Part shown: piece after piece, positions 17,750 through 26,836 of the stretch
Layout of the letters: the number at the start of each line of letters is the position of its first letter
How positions within the stretch are numbered: the stretch's first letter is position 1
Assembly (NCBI RefSeq): GCF_000938305.1
Contig: NZ_JYMT01000015.1
Span: forward strand, 38,339-102,338
Source: Bradyrhizobium sp. LTSP885
GTDB lineage: Bacteria > Pseudomonadota > Alphaproteobacteria > Rhizobiales > Xanthobacteraceae
Reading direction: 5' to 3'
Length of the DNA stretch: 64,000 bases
Position numbers and translations under genes: made by a program
Notes under the pieces: generated by a model
Seen by the model: the letters and a program-made list of their open reading frames with translations, nothing else
What the model was told of the DNA's origin: nothing
Database searches by the model: none

Positions 17750-18670
17750 ATGAATTTATCCGCCATCGACCTCAATCTGCTGGTCGCCTTCGAGGCGCTG
17801 ATGGAGGAGCGCCACGTCACCCGCGCGGCCGAGCGCGTTGGGCTGGCCCAGCCGTCCATGAGCAGTGCGTTGAAAAGACTGCGCGCGCTGTTTGCGGATG
17901 AGTTGTTCCTGCGCGCCGGCGCGGGCATGCAGCCGACCGAGAAGGCGCTGGCACTCGCAGGGCCGATCGGGGAGGCGCTGCGGCAGATCCGGGGCGTGCT
18001 CGCACCCGATCAGGGCTTCGATCCGTCCACGGCGCGACGGCGCATCTCGATTGCCGTGACCGATTACGGCGATCTGGTCCTGGTGCCGGAGCTGATCCGT
18101 CTGTTGCGCCGGGAGGCACCGGGCATCGACCTTGCCGTGCGCCCGCTCACCGATGCGACGGCGGCGCTCGCGAAGCTCGAGCGCGGTGAACTCGATGCGC
18201 TGATCGGCGGTCACCTGCCGGACTCGCCGCGTTGCGTTCGGCATCGGCTGTTCGAGGAGCGCTTTGTCTGTATCCGCGACATGACACGCGCGAATGGCAC
18301 AGAGAATCTGAGCCTCGAGGATTATGCGGCCTTGCCGCACGCATTGTTCTCGTCTGCCGGCGGCGACGGCCTGCCAAGCGTGATTGACGGGCTGCTGGCC
18401 CGCCACGGACTGAAGCGCCGGGTGGCGATGACGCTTGCGCACGTCGTAGCCGTCCCCTTTGCGGTCGCCGGCACCGATCTCGTCGCCACGATGGCCGAGC
18501 GCGTCGCACGACGCTTCACGCATGTCGCCGGCATTGCCGTCATCACGCCACCTTTCGAGATCCCCGCCTTTGCAATCGATCTCGTCCATAGCCAACGCGC
18601 CAGTGCAGATCCGGCGCTGCGATGGTTTCTGGATGCCGTTAGCCGCTGCACCGGTCGGCTCTCCGGCTGA
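17750..18670 (+). CDS. LysR-family transcriptional regulator
   Basis: 306 aa from ATG 17750; TTG 17711 in frame would run across the operator. No clear ribosome site is seen. The N-terminal winged helix is typical (DLNLLVAFEALMEERHVTRAAERVGLAQPSMS is split over residues 6-37, with the recognition helix at SMSSALKRLR). The effector domain follows to the end (RRRISIAVTDYGDLV). It diverges from the BASS/DUF2891 operon and is expected to regulate it. Effector unknown. Confidence 0.93.
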   Translation: MNLSAIDLNLLVAFEALMEERHVTRAAERVGLAQPSMSSALKRLRALFADELFLRAGAGMQPTEKALALAGPIGEALRQIRGVLAPDQGFDPSTARRRISIAVTDYGDLVLVPELIRLLRREAPGIDLAVRPLTDATAALAKLERGELDALIGGHLPDSPRCVRHRLFEERFVCIRDMTRANGTENLSLEDYAALPHALFSSAGGDGLPSVIDGLLARHGLKRRVAMTLAHVVAVPFAVAGTDLVATMAERVARRFTHVAGIAVITPPFEIPAFAIDLVHSQRASADPALRWFLDAVSRCTGRLSG

Positions 18671-18760
18671 CGCAACGCCGACCCGATGCGGGTGACGACA
18701 GGGGTGGCTAATGGCGGCCGGCGCTCCCTATATTGGCGCCTGTTCCGAATCAGGCAGCTC

Positions 18761-21700
18761 ATGCGCGTTTTCAGCGTTCCCGTCTCCGCGCCGTTCCTGC
18801 GCACCGTTATCTCGGCCCTGGTCGATGGCCGGCTGGTCACGGGATTCGAGGCGCGGAACGACCCGGCGAAACTCGCCAATGCCACCCTTTATCTGCCGAC
18901 CCAGCGCGCCGGGCGGCTGGCGCGCGAGATTTTTCTCGACGTGCTCGATTCGGATGCCGCGGTGCTGCCGCGCATCGTCGCGCTCGGTGACATCGATGAA
19001 GACGAACTCGCCTTTGCGGACCCGTCCGAGGAGGTTGGCGGCACCGCGCCGCTCGACATTCCGCCAAAACTCGGCGAACTCGAACGCCGGCTGACGCTGG
19101 CGCATCTGGTCGCGGCCTGGGCGAAGACCCCGGTATCATCGCCACTGGTGGTCGGCGGCCCGGCCTCGACGCTGCAGCTTGCCGGCGACCTCGCGCGTCT
19201 CATGGACGACATGGTGACGCGTGGCGTCGACTGGCGCGCGCTCGACAAGCTCGTACCGGATCAGCTCGATAAATACTGGCAGCATTCGCTCGAATTCCTG
19301 CGTATCGCGCGCGATGCGTGGCCGAACTATCTGAAAGAGATAAGCCGGATCGAGCCGGCCGCACGGCGCGATCTCCTGATCGAGGCGGAGGCGGCGCGAC
19401 TCACCGCGCATCACGTCGGCCCGGTGATCGCAGCAGGTTCGACCGGTTCGATGCCGGCGACCGCGAAATTCCTGCATGCGGTCGCAAAGCTTTCGAACGG
19501 CGCGGTGGTGCTGCCGGGACTCGACACCGACCTCGACGAAGAGTCCTGGCAAACGATCGGCGGCGAGCGCAATGCGGACGGCCGGTTCTCTACGCCGCCG
19601 TCGTCGAACCATCCGCAATTCGCGATGCATGCGCTGCTCGACCGCTTCGGCATCAAACGACGCGATGTCGAGAGCCTCGCGGCGTCAGCGCCGCTCGGCC
19701 GCGACGTGCTGGCGTCGGAAACGATGCGGCCGTCGACCGCCACCGCACAATGGCACGACCGACTGGAACGGCCGGAGATCGCCGAACGCATCTCCGCCGG
19801 GATGACCAACCTTGCGGTGGTCGAGGCGCCCAATCCCGAGATGGAGGCGCTGGCGATCGCGGTGGCGATGCGCGAGGCGCGGCACCTCGGCAAGTCGGCC
19901 GCGCTGGTGACGCCGGATCGCGCGCTGGCGCGTCGCGTGATGGCCTCGCTGACGCGCTGGAATCTGGAATTCGACGATTCCGGCGGTGACGCGCTGATGG
20001 AGACCTCACCCGGCGTATTCGCCCGCCTCACCGCGGAAGCCGCGGCCAGAGGACTTGAACCGCCGACATTGCTCGCGCTGCTCAAGCATCCGCTGTTTCG
20101 GCTCGGCGGCGCCCATGGCGCGTTGAAAGGCGCGATCGAAGTTCTGGAGCTGGCACTGTTGCGCGGCACAAGGCCACAGGCCGGCAGCGCCGGCCTTGCG
20201 CGCGATTTCCAACGCTTCCGTGCCGAACTCGTGAAGCTCAACAGCGGTGAAACCTCATCGTTGCACAAGCTGGAGCAGCGCGCGCGCCTGCGAGACGACG
20301 AACTCAATCAGGCACAGGCGCTGATCGCAAAACTGCAAGCGGCGCTGGCGCCGCTCGAGGGCATGGCGTCGTCAAAACCTTACGACTTCGCCGAGCTGGC
20401 ATCGCGCCATCGCGAGGCGTTGCTGGCATTGTCCTCAGACCAGCACGGCGTCGCCATCGTGTTCGAGGAGCGGGCTGGCGCAGCGCTGGCGTCGGCATTC
20501 GACGACCTCCTCGCCAAGCAGCAGCCGAGCGGGCTGATGACGCCGCTGGCCGACTATCCCGAAGTGTTCCAGACGGCGTTTGCCGACCGCATGGTGCGAC
20601 GGCCGGAGTCCGCTCGCGCGCAACTCAACATCTTCGGTCAGCTCGAAGCGCGTCTCACCGAATCCGATCGCGTCATTCTCGGCGGACTGGTCGAGGGCGT
20701 CTGGCCGCCGGCGCCGCGGATCGATCCCTGGCTGAGCCGGCCGATGCGGCACGAACTTGGACTCGATCTGCCGGAGCGACGCATCGGTCTCTCCGCGCAC
20801 GACTTTGCGCAACTGCTCGGCCATGACGAGGTGATCCTCACCCACGCCGCCAAGGTCGGCGGCGCGCCCGCTGTCGCCTCGCGCTTCCTGCATCGGCTGG
20901 AAGCGGTCGCCGGCGAGGCGCGCTGGAAAACGGCGACAGCGGCCGGCGATATCTATGTGCAATATGCCGCTGAGCTCGATCGCCCCGACAAGGTCGAACC
21001 GGTCCCGCAGCCGGAGCCCCGGCCGCCGCGCGAAACCCGCCCGCTGAAAATGTCGGTCACCGCCATCGAGGACTGGTTGCGCGATCCCTATACGATCTAT
21101 GCGCGCTTCATCCTGAAGCTCGATCCGCTCGATCCCGTCGACATGCCGCTGTCGGCCGCTGATCGCGGCTCGGCGATCCATGAGGCGCTCGGCGAATTCA
21201 CGCAAGTTTATGCCGATGCGCTGCCACCAGACGCGATCCGGGCGCTGCGCGAGATCGGCAGCAAGTATTTCGCGCCGCTGATGGAGCGCCCCGAGGCGCG
21301 CGCGCTGTGGTGGCCGCGCTTCCAGCGCATCGCGGCATGGTTTGCGGAATGGGAGACCGCGCGGCGCGGTCAGATCGTTGCCATCAAGGCCGAGACAAGG
21401 GGCGAGATCGGCATTCCCCTCGATGCTATCAGGACCTTCACCCTCTCTGCACGCGCCGACCGCATCGAGCGGCGTGACGACGGCAGCTTTGCGATCCTCG
21501 ATTACAAGACCGGCCAGCCGCCGACCGGAAAACAGGTGCGCATGGGCCTGTCGCCGCAGCTCACGCTGGAAGCCGCGATCCTGCGCGAGGGCGGTTTCAC
21601 TGACATTCCCGCCAACTCCTCGGTCGGCGAACTCGTCTATGTCAGGCTGAGCGGCAACAATCCGCCGGGCGAGGAGCGCTCGCTGGAACTGAAGATACGC

Positions 21701-21907
21701 CCCAACGACACACCGCAGCCGCCGGATGAAGCTGCCGACAGCGCGCGGCGCAAGTTGGAGGCGCTGATTCGCGCATTCGACGACGAGCAGCAGGCCTACA
21801 CCTCGCTGAACCTGTCGATGTGGGCCAACCGCTACGGCGCCTATGACGATCTCGCGCGCATCAAGGAATGGTCCGCCGCCGGCGGCCTGGGGATCGAGGA
21901 ATGGTGA
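18761..21907 (+). CDS. addB: Double-strand break repair protein AddB
   Basis: 1048 aa from ATG 18761. AddB of the alphaproteobacterial type: N-terminal LYLPTQRAGRLAREIF, the long helicase-like middle with LGGLVEGVWPP near residue 645, and the C-terminal RecB-like nuclease (SARADRIERR, AILDYKTGQPP near 910). With AddA it resects double-strand breaks for RecA. No cysteine is visible anywhere, so the iron-sulfur cluster known in Firmicute AddB is absent. It overlaps addA by 7 bases. Confidence 0.95.
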   Translation: MRVFSVPVSAPFLRTVISALVDGRLVTGFEARNDPAKLANATLYLPTQRAGRLAREIFLDVLDSDAAVLPRIVALGDIDEDELAFADPSEEVGGTAPLDIPPKLGELERRLTLAHLVAAWAKTPVSSPLVVGGPASTLQLAGDLARLMDDMVTRGVDWRALDKLVPDQLDKYWQHSLEFLRIARDAWPNYLKEISRIEPAARRDLLIEAEAARLTAHHVGPVIAAGSTGSMPATAKFLHAVAKLSNGAVVLPGLDTDLDEESWQTIGGERNADGRFSTPPSSNHPQFAMHALLDRFGIKRRDVESLAASAPLGRDVLASETMRPSTATAQWHDRLERPEIAERISAGMTNLAVVEAPNPEMEALAIAVAMREARHLGKSAALVTPDRALARRVMASLTRWNLEFDDSGGDALMETSPGVFARLTAEAAARGLEPPTLLALLKHPLFRLGGAHGALKGAIEVLELALLRGTRPQAGSAGLARDFQRFRAELVKLNSGETSSLHKLEQRARLRDDELNQAQALIAKLQAALAPLEGMASSKPYDFAELASRHREALLALSSDQHGVAIVFEERAGAALASAFDDLLAKQQPSGLMTPLADYPEVFQTAFADRMVRRPESARAQLNIFGQLEARLTESDRVILGGLVEGVWPPAPRIDPWLSRPMRHELGLDLPERRIGLSAHDFAQLLGHDEVILTHAAKVGGAPAVASRFLHRLEAVAGEARWKTATAAGDIYVQYAAELDRPDKVEPVPQPEPRPPRETRPLKMSVTAIEDWLRDPYTIYARFILKLDPLDPVDMPLSAADRGSAIHEALGEFTQVYADALPPDAIRALREIGSKYFAPLMERPEARALWWPRFQRIAAWFAEWETARRGQIVAIKAETRGEIGIPLDAIRTFTLSARADRIERRDDGSFAILDYKTGQPPTGKQVRMGLSPQLTLEAAILREGGFTDIPANSSVGELVYVRLSGNNPPGEERSLELKIRPNDTPQPPDEAADSARRKLEALIRAFDDEQQAYTSLNLSMWANRYGAYDDLARIKEWSAAGGLGIEEW

Positions 21908-24900
21908 AGGCTATCAGACCGATTCCGCCGGCGGTGCGCGACGCCCAGGCGCGCGCCTCCGATCCGAAGGCGTCGACCTTCGTGTCGGCCAATGCCGGCT
22001 CGGGCAAGACGCATGTGCTGGTGCAGCGGGTGATCCGCTTGCTGCTCGACGGCGTGCCGCCGGAAAAGATTCTCTGCATTACCTTCACCAAGGCCGCAGC
22101 CGCCAACATGGCCGAACGCGTGTTCACAACGCTCGGCCACTGGGTGACGCTTGATGACGCTGCACTCGATGACGCGATCCGCGATGCCGGCATCGCCCAC
22201 CCGAATCCAAAGCTCAGGCGCGATGCGCGAAAACTGTTCGCCTGCGCGCTGGAGACGCCGGGCGGCCTGAAGGTGCAAACCATCCATGCGCTGTGCACGC
22301 GGCTGCTGCAGCAATTTCCGTTCGAGGCCAACGTACCGGCGCGCTTCGCCGTGCTCGACGACCGCGACCAGAACGAAATGATGGAGCGGGCCAATCTCGC
22401 CGTGTTCCTCGACGCCGCGCGCAATCCCGACAGTCCAATCGGCCGTGCGCTGATGACCGCGATGGCGAACGCCGCCGACGTTACCTTCAAGGACGTGGTC
22501 CGCGAGGCCTGCCTCAGCCGCGACCATTTCATGGCCTGGACCGATGCCGCGGGCAGCGCGGCCGCGGCCGCCGCGCAGATGTCGGCCGCGCTCGGCGTCG
22601 AGCCCGACGATCGCATCGAGGACGTCGAGCGTGAGATCGTCGACGGACCAAACCTGCCAAGGTCGGGCTGGAAAGAAACGGCATCGATACTCGACACCAG
22701 CACCAAAGCGGATCAAAAGCAGGCAGACCGGCTGCGGAGTGCATTGACGTTCACCGGCGCAGCTCAGGTCGAAGAATACCTCGGTGTATTCCTTACGGAT
22801 GACCGCGCGCCTCGTGCATCGGTCGTCACTAACAACTTCATCAAGAAGAATCCTGTCGCAGGCCGGCGGTTCGAATCGGAGGTCGATCGGCTCGGTCCCT
22901 TGATCGAGCGGCGCCGCGCCATGGTTGCCTGCGACCGCACCGAGGCCCTGATCTACATCGCCACGGCGGCAGCCGCGAACTATCGCCGCGAGAAGCTGGA
23001 ACGCGGCCTGCTCGACTATGACGATTTGATCGACAAGACGCTCGACATGCTCGACCGCGTCTCCTCGGGCTGGGTCCATTACAAGCTCGATCGCGGCGTC
23101 GATCACGTGCTGATCGACGAGGCGCAGGATACCAGCCCGCGGCAGTGGGACATCGTTGCGCATATCATTTCGGAATTCACTTCGGGCGCCGGCGCGCGCG
23201 ACGGCCTGATGCGCACGGTGTTTGCGGTAGGCGACGAGAAGCAGTCGATCTTCTCGTTCCAGGGCGCCGCGCCGCGCGAATTCGACCTGCGCCGCCGCGA
23301 GTTGCAAAGGCGGTTCGAGGATGCCGGGCTGAAATTCGATCCGGTCTCCTTCACCTATTCGTTCCGCTCGGGGCCGACGATCCTGCATTCGGTCGACAAT
23401 GTGTTCCGCGAGCAGGAGATCTTTCGCAGCATCCACGCGGTCGAGAACGGCTATCCGATCCACAATGCAATGGCGGACGCCGGCCCGAGCCTGATCGAGC
23501 TCTGGGATCTCGCCGTGGCCGACGACCGCCAGGACATCGAAGGCTGGCGCGCGCCGTTCGACGGCGTCGCGATGACGAGCCCCGAGGTCAAGCTGGCAAA
23601 GCGGATCCAGGCCGAGATCAGGCGCCTGGTCGAGAGCGGCACCATGACCGGCAGCGAAGGTGCGCGCCGCCCCTTGCGCTATGGCGACATGCTGATCCTG
23701 GTGCGACGGCGCGGCAACGCCTTCGATGCGGTGATCCAGGCGTTGAAGCACGCCGGCGTTCCAGTCGCCGGCGCCGACCGACTGAAGCTGACCGAGCACA
23801 TCGCGATCATCGATCTGATGAATCTCGCCGATGCATTGTTGCTGCCGCAGGACGATCTCGCGCTCGCGGTGGCGCTGAAGAGCCCGCTGTTCGGCCTTAC
23901 CGACGACGATCTGTTCAAGCTGGCCTGGCAACGCCGCGGCTCGCTGCGCGACGCGCTCGCCAAGCACGCGCCGACCGACGATCGGTTCTCGGCGGTACTT
24001 CAGCGTCTCGAGCAATGCGAGCGCCGCTTTGCCGACGAGACGCCGTTCGCGTTCTACGCCTGGCTGCTGGGCGGCGACGGCGGCCGCGCGCGCATCCTGC
24101 GGCGACTCGGGCATGAGGCCAACGACGCGCTCGACGAATTTCTGGAGCTCGCACTGAACTATGAGCGCAAGGCGCCGGCCTCGCTGCAAGGCTTCGTGGC
24201 TTGGCTGCGCGCGGCCGACACCGAGGTGAAGCGCGACATGGAGATCTCGCGCGACGAGGTCCGTGTCATGACCGTGCACGGCGCCAAGGGCCTCGAATCC
24301 GCGGTGGTATTCCTCGTCGACACCACGACCTCCCCCTCCGACACCCAACGGCTGCGGCTGATCCATCTTCCCCAGGGCAACGCCGCGCCGCACGCGCCCG
24401 GCGTCGTGGTGTGGGCCGGCAAGAAGGCGGAGGATCCGCCCAGCGTGGCCGACGCGCGCAAGGCGATGCTCGGCGACACCGAGGATGAGTATCGCCGCCT
24501 GCTCTATGTCGCGATGACGCGCGCCGCGGATCGGCTGATCGTCGGCGGCTGCCTGCCCGGCAACATGAACAGTGTGCGGAAATCCTCCTGGTACGATTTG
24601 ATCACCAAGGGCCTCGCCAATTCCGGGCTGAAGCTCGAGGAGCTGGAGACGCCCGCCGGCAAAGTGATGCGCTATTCGCGGCCGGAGGACGTCACGGATG
24701 CCACCGGCGCAGCCGCGGCGGCGGCGCCGGTGACATCCGCACTGCCGCCATGGCTGCGTGCCTCGGCCACGCCCGAAGCCTCCACGCCGGGCCTGCTGCG
24801 TCCCTCCGACCCCGCTGACCATGACGGCCATCAGGTGCGGACCGGCGAATCCATCCTGCTGCGCGCCCGCGCCCTGCAGCGCGGCACGCTGGTGCATCGC

Positions 24901-25377
24901 CTGCTGCAGTCGCTGCCCGACGTCGCCGCCGAGCGCCGCCAGGACGCCGCGCTGGCCTATCTCGCCCGCAATGCCGATAGCTGGAGCGACGAAGAACGCG
25001 CGGCGCTCGCAGCCCAGGTGCTTGGCCTGATCGACGATCCGCGCTTTGCGCCGGTGTTCGCGCCCGGCAGCCGCCCCGAGGTCTCGATCGTCGGCCGGCT
25101 GGAGCGGCCGGGTCAGCCGAAGGCGCTGGTCTCCGGCCAGATCGACCGGCTGGTGGTGACACCAGGCGAGGTTCTGATCGTGGATTTCAAGACCAACCAC
25201 ACCCCGCCGAAGACCGCCGCCGAGGCGCCCAGGGGCCATGTCAGGCAGCTCGCGCTGTACCGCGCGGTGCTGTCGAAGCTTTATCCCCAGCGCCCGGTGC
25301 GCGCCGCGCTGCTCTGGACCGAAACGCCTGAAATGATGGAGATTTCCGCCCCCGCGCTGGACGCCGGGCTGGCATAA
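21901..25377 (+). CDS. addA: Double-strand break repair helicase-nuclease AddA
   Basis: 1158 aa from ATG 21901, within the addB stop region (ATGGTGA). UvrD-like superfamily 1 helicase: Walker A NAGSGKTHVLVQR near residue 30, DEAQDTSPRQW near 405, VGDEKQSIFSFQGA near 445, MTVHGAKGLESAVVFL near 790, and YVAMTRAADRLIVGG near 870. The C terminus has the nuclease motifs SGQIDRLVV and IVDFKTNHTPP. Together with AddB it forms the RecBCD-equivalent complex. Confidence 0.96.
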   Translation: MVKAIRPIPPAVRDAQARASDPKASTFVSANAGSGKTHVLVQRVIRLLLDGVPPEKILCITFTKAAAANMAERVFTTLGHWVTLDDAALDDAIRDAGIAHPNPKLRRDARKLFACALETPGGLKVQTIHALCTRLLQQFPFEANVPARFAVLDDRDQNEMMERANLAVFLDAARNPDSPIGRALMTAMANAADVTFKDVVREACLSRDHFMAWTDAAGSAAAAAAQMSAALGVEPDDRIEDVEREIVDGPNLPRSGWKETASILDTSTKADQKQADRLRSALTFTGAAQVEEYLGVFLTDDRAPRASVVTNNFIKKNPVAGRRFESEVDRLGPLIERRRAMVACDRTEALIYIATAAAANYRREKLERGLLDYDDLIDKTLDMLDRVSSGWVHYKLDRGVDHVLIDEAQDTSPRQWDIVAHIISEFTSGAGARDGLMRTVFAVGDEKQSIFSFQGAAPREFDLRRRELQRRFEDAGLKFDPVSFTYSFRSGPTILHSVDNVFREQEIFRSIHAVENGYPIHNAMADAGPSLIELWDLAVADDRQDIEGWRAPFDGVAMTSPEVKLAKRIQAEIRRLVESGTMTGSEGARRPLRYGDMLILVRRRGNAFDAVIQALKHAGVPVAGADRLKLTEHIAIIDLMNLADALLLPQDDLALAVALKSPLFGLTDDDLFKLAWQRRGSLRDALAKHAPTDDRFSAVLQRLEQCERRFADETPFAFYAWLLGGDGGRARILRRLGHEANDALDEFLELALNYERKAPASLQGFVAWLRAADTEVKRDMEISRDEVRVMTVHGAKGLESAVVFLVDTTTSPSDTQRLRLIHLPQGNAAPHAPGVVVWAGKKAEDPPSVADARKAMLGDTEDEYRRLLYVAMTRAADRLIVGGCLPGNMNSVRKSSWYDLITKGLANSGLKLEELETPAGKVMRYSRPEDVTDATGAAAAAAPVTSALPPWLRASATPEASTPGLLRPSDPADHDGHQVRTGESILLRARALQRGTLVHRLLQSLPDVAAERRQDAALAYLARNADSWSDEERAALAAQVLGLIDDPRFAPVFAPGSRPEVSIVGRLERPGQPKALVSGQIDRLVVTPGEVLIVDFKTNHTPPKTAAEAPRGHVRQLALYRAVLSKLYPQRPVRAALLWTETPEMMEISAPALDAGLA

Positions 25378-25494
25378 GATCATCATGGCGTGACCGAGCT
25401 TGACCCGGCAAGGTCGCGTTCATACGTTTGCCCCATGCTCACCGGGCGCGATTCTCCTCCGCGCCCTTTTGTTTCAACCGAACGAGGTACTCCC

Positions 25495-25815
25495 ATGGCC
25501 GTTGGCAAGGTTTCTGACGCCGATTTCGAAGCCGAAGTGCTCAAGGCGACCGGGCCGGTGGTCGTGGACTTCTGGGCCGAGTGGTGCGGGCCGTGCCGCA
25601 TGATCGCGCCCGCCCTTGACGAGATTTCCGGCGCGATGGGCGACAAGGTCAAGATCGTGAAGCTCAACGTCGACGAGAGCCCGAAGACCGCGTCGAAATA
25701 TGGCGTGATGTCGATCCCGACCCTGATGATCTTCAAGGGCGGCGAGATGGCCTCGCGTCAGGTCGGCGCTGCGCCGAAGGCGAAGCTGCAGCAGTGGATC
25801 ACTGCTGCGGTCTGA
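25495..25815 (+). CDS. trxA: Thioredoxin
   Basis: 106 aa from ATG 25495, with GAGG eight bases upstream; the frame is open further up without a better start. It is thioredoxin 1 with active site WCGPC near residue 31, preceded by VVVDFWAE, and the cis-Pro motif SIPTLMIFKGG. It reduces protein disulfides in the cytoplasm. The addB-addA-trxA order is conserved in many alphaproteobacteria. Confidence 0.97.
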   Translation: MAVGKVSDADFEAEVLKATGPVVVDFWAEWCGPCRMIAPALDEISGAMGDKVKIVKLNVDESPKTASKYGVMSIPTLMIFKGGEMASRQVGAAPKAKLQQWITAAV

Positions 25816-25840
25816 TCCGTTTCGAAGTTGCTGATTTGCG

Positions 25841-25870
25841 AAACGGCCGGCGCATTGCTGGCCGTTTTTG
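25841..25870 (+). terminator. Rho-independent terminator after trxA
   Basis: AAACGGCC (25841-25848) pairs with GGCCGTTT (25860-25867), followed by a T-rich TTGTTT tract, 25 bases after the trxA stop. Confidence 0.85.
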
Positions 25871-25884
25871 TTTGTGACGCGTCC

Positions 25885-25971
25885 GTAGCCCGGATGGAGC
25901 GAAGCGTAATCCGGGGTGCTGCGTCTGAGGATCGGTTTGTCCCGGATTTCGCTGCGCTTCATCCGGGCTAC
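25885..25971. repeat. Dispersed palindromic repeat, family A, copy 2
   Basis: Ends GTAGCCCGGATG (25885-25896) and CATCCGGGCTAC (25960-25971) are perfect inverted repeats; next to them GAGCGAAGCG and the inner CGCTGCGCTTC also pair. It lies between the converging trxA and the phosphoesterase gene. Confidence 0.88.
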
Positions 25972-25974
25972 AGA

Positions 25975-26715
25975 TTACCTGATCCATCCCGTCGCCAGCG
26001 CCGACGCCATCTCGGCCTTGCCGTGCTGCCGCGCCAGCGCCGCCATCGCCTCGTGGTCGTATGGGATATGGCGGAAGGTCACCTGCCAGTCGCCATCGAC
26101 CTGTTCGAGGATCGCATAGCGCGCGTCGGGCGAGCCGGCCTCGACGACATGCGGGTGTGGATGGGTATCGCGATAGCCAGGCGAGCCGACGCTGCCGGGA
26201 TTGACGATCAGCCGGCCGTCGCGAAGCCGGACCGCGCGGGCGATGTGGGTATGGGCGCAGAGGATCAGCTTCTGCGCCACGCCAACGGCCCTCGCCTCGA
26301 TCGATTCCAACGACGACATGCAGACCTCGCCGCTCGGCAGCACCGTCTCCAGCCAATAGGTTTCGTCATCCGCGGGCGTCGCGTGGCAGAGAAAGACCTG
26401 GTCGCGATAGACTGAATTCGCCGGCAGCGTGCGCAGCCAGTCGAGATGCCGCGGCTCGAGTTGCGTATGGACCAACCGTTCCCATGAGCTCATTTTCTCG
26501 TGTGGGCGGTCGATCAGATAGCGGTCGTGATTGCCGAGCAAATGGACCGCGCCGAGCTCCATCAGGATATCCACCGTCGGCCGTGCGTCGAGCGGTCCGC
26601 TCAGCATGTCGCCGAGATCGACGATCTCGGAAATCCCCTGCGCGCGAATGTCCGATAGCACGGCCTGGAGCGCGAGGTGATTGCCGTGGATGTCGGCGAT
26701 GGCCGCAAAACGCAT
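25975..26715 (-). CDS. Metallophosphoesterase (YfcE/MJ0936-like)
   Basis: 246 aa from ATG 26715 (GAGAGA upstream); ATG 26727 is also possible. Calcineurin-like phosphoesterase motifs in order: ADIHGNHLAL near residue 8, DLGDMLSGP near 39, GNHDRY near 70, CAHTHIARAV near 162, and NPGSVGSPGYRD near 182. These bind two metal ions for phosphodiester or phosphomonoester cleavage. The substrate is unknown. It is flanked by two family A repeats, which isolates it as a single-gene unit. Confidence 0.88.
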   Translation of the reverse strand: MRFAAIADIHGNHLALQAVLSDIRAQGISEIVDLGDMLSGPLDARPTVDILMELGAVHLLGNHDRYLIDRPHEKMSSWERLVHTQLEPRHLDWLRTLPANSVYRDQVFLCHATPADDETYWLETVLPSGEVCMSSLESIEARAVGVAQKLILCAHTHIARAVRLRDGRLIVNPGSVGSPGYRDTHPHPHVVEAGSPDARYAILEQVDGDWQVTFRHIPYDHEAMAALARQHGKAEMASALATGWIR

Positions 26716-26733
26716 TGTGTCTCTCATTCTTTC

Positions 26734-26821
26734 GTAGCCCGGATGCAGCGAAGCGTAATCCGGGGTTCATTGTCGGCGGAGTGAGACGCCCCCGGATTTC
26801 GCTTCGCTCCATCCGGGCTAC
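26734..26821. repeat. Dispersed palindromic repeat, family A, copy 3
   Basis: GTAGCCCGGATG at 26734 and CATCCGGGCTAC ending at 26821 pair perfectly; inner AGCGAAGCGTAATCCGGG pairs with CCCGGATTTCGCTTCGCT. It lies upstream of the phosphoesterase and downstream of folC. Confidence 0.88.
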
Positions 26822-26836
26822 GGGATCAATGTTGTC

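Noticed and set aside
21841..25386. A 1181-codon open frame on the minus strand opposite addA
   Set aside because: It lies exactly opposite addA, has no recognisable motif or ribosome site, and such antisense frames are expected from GC-rich codon use.
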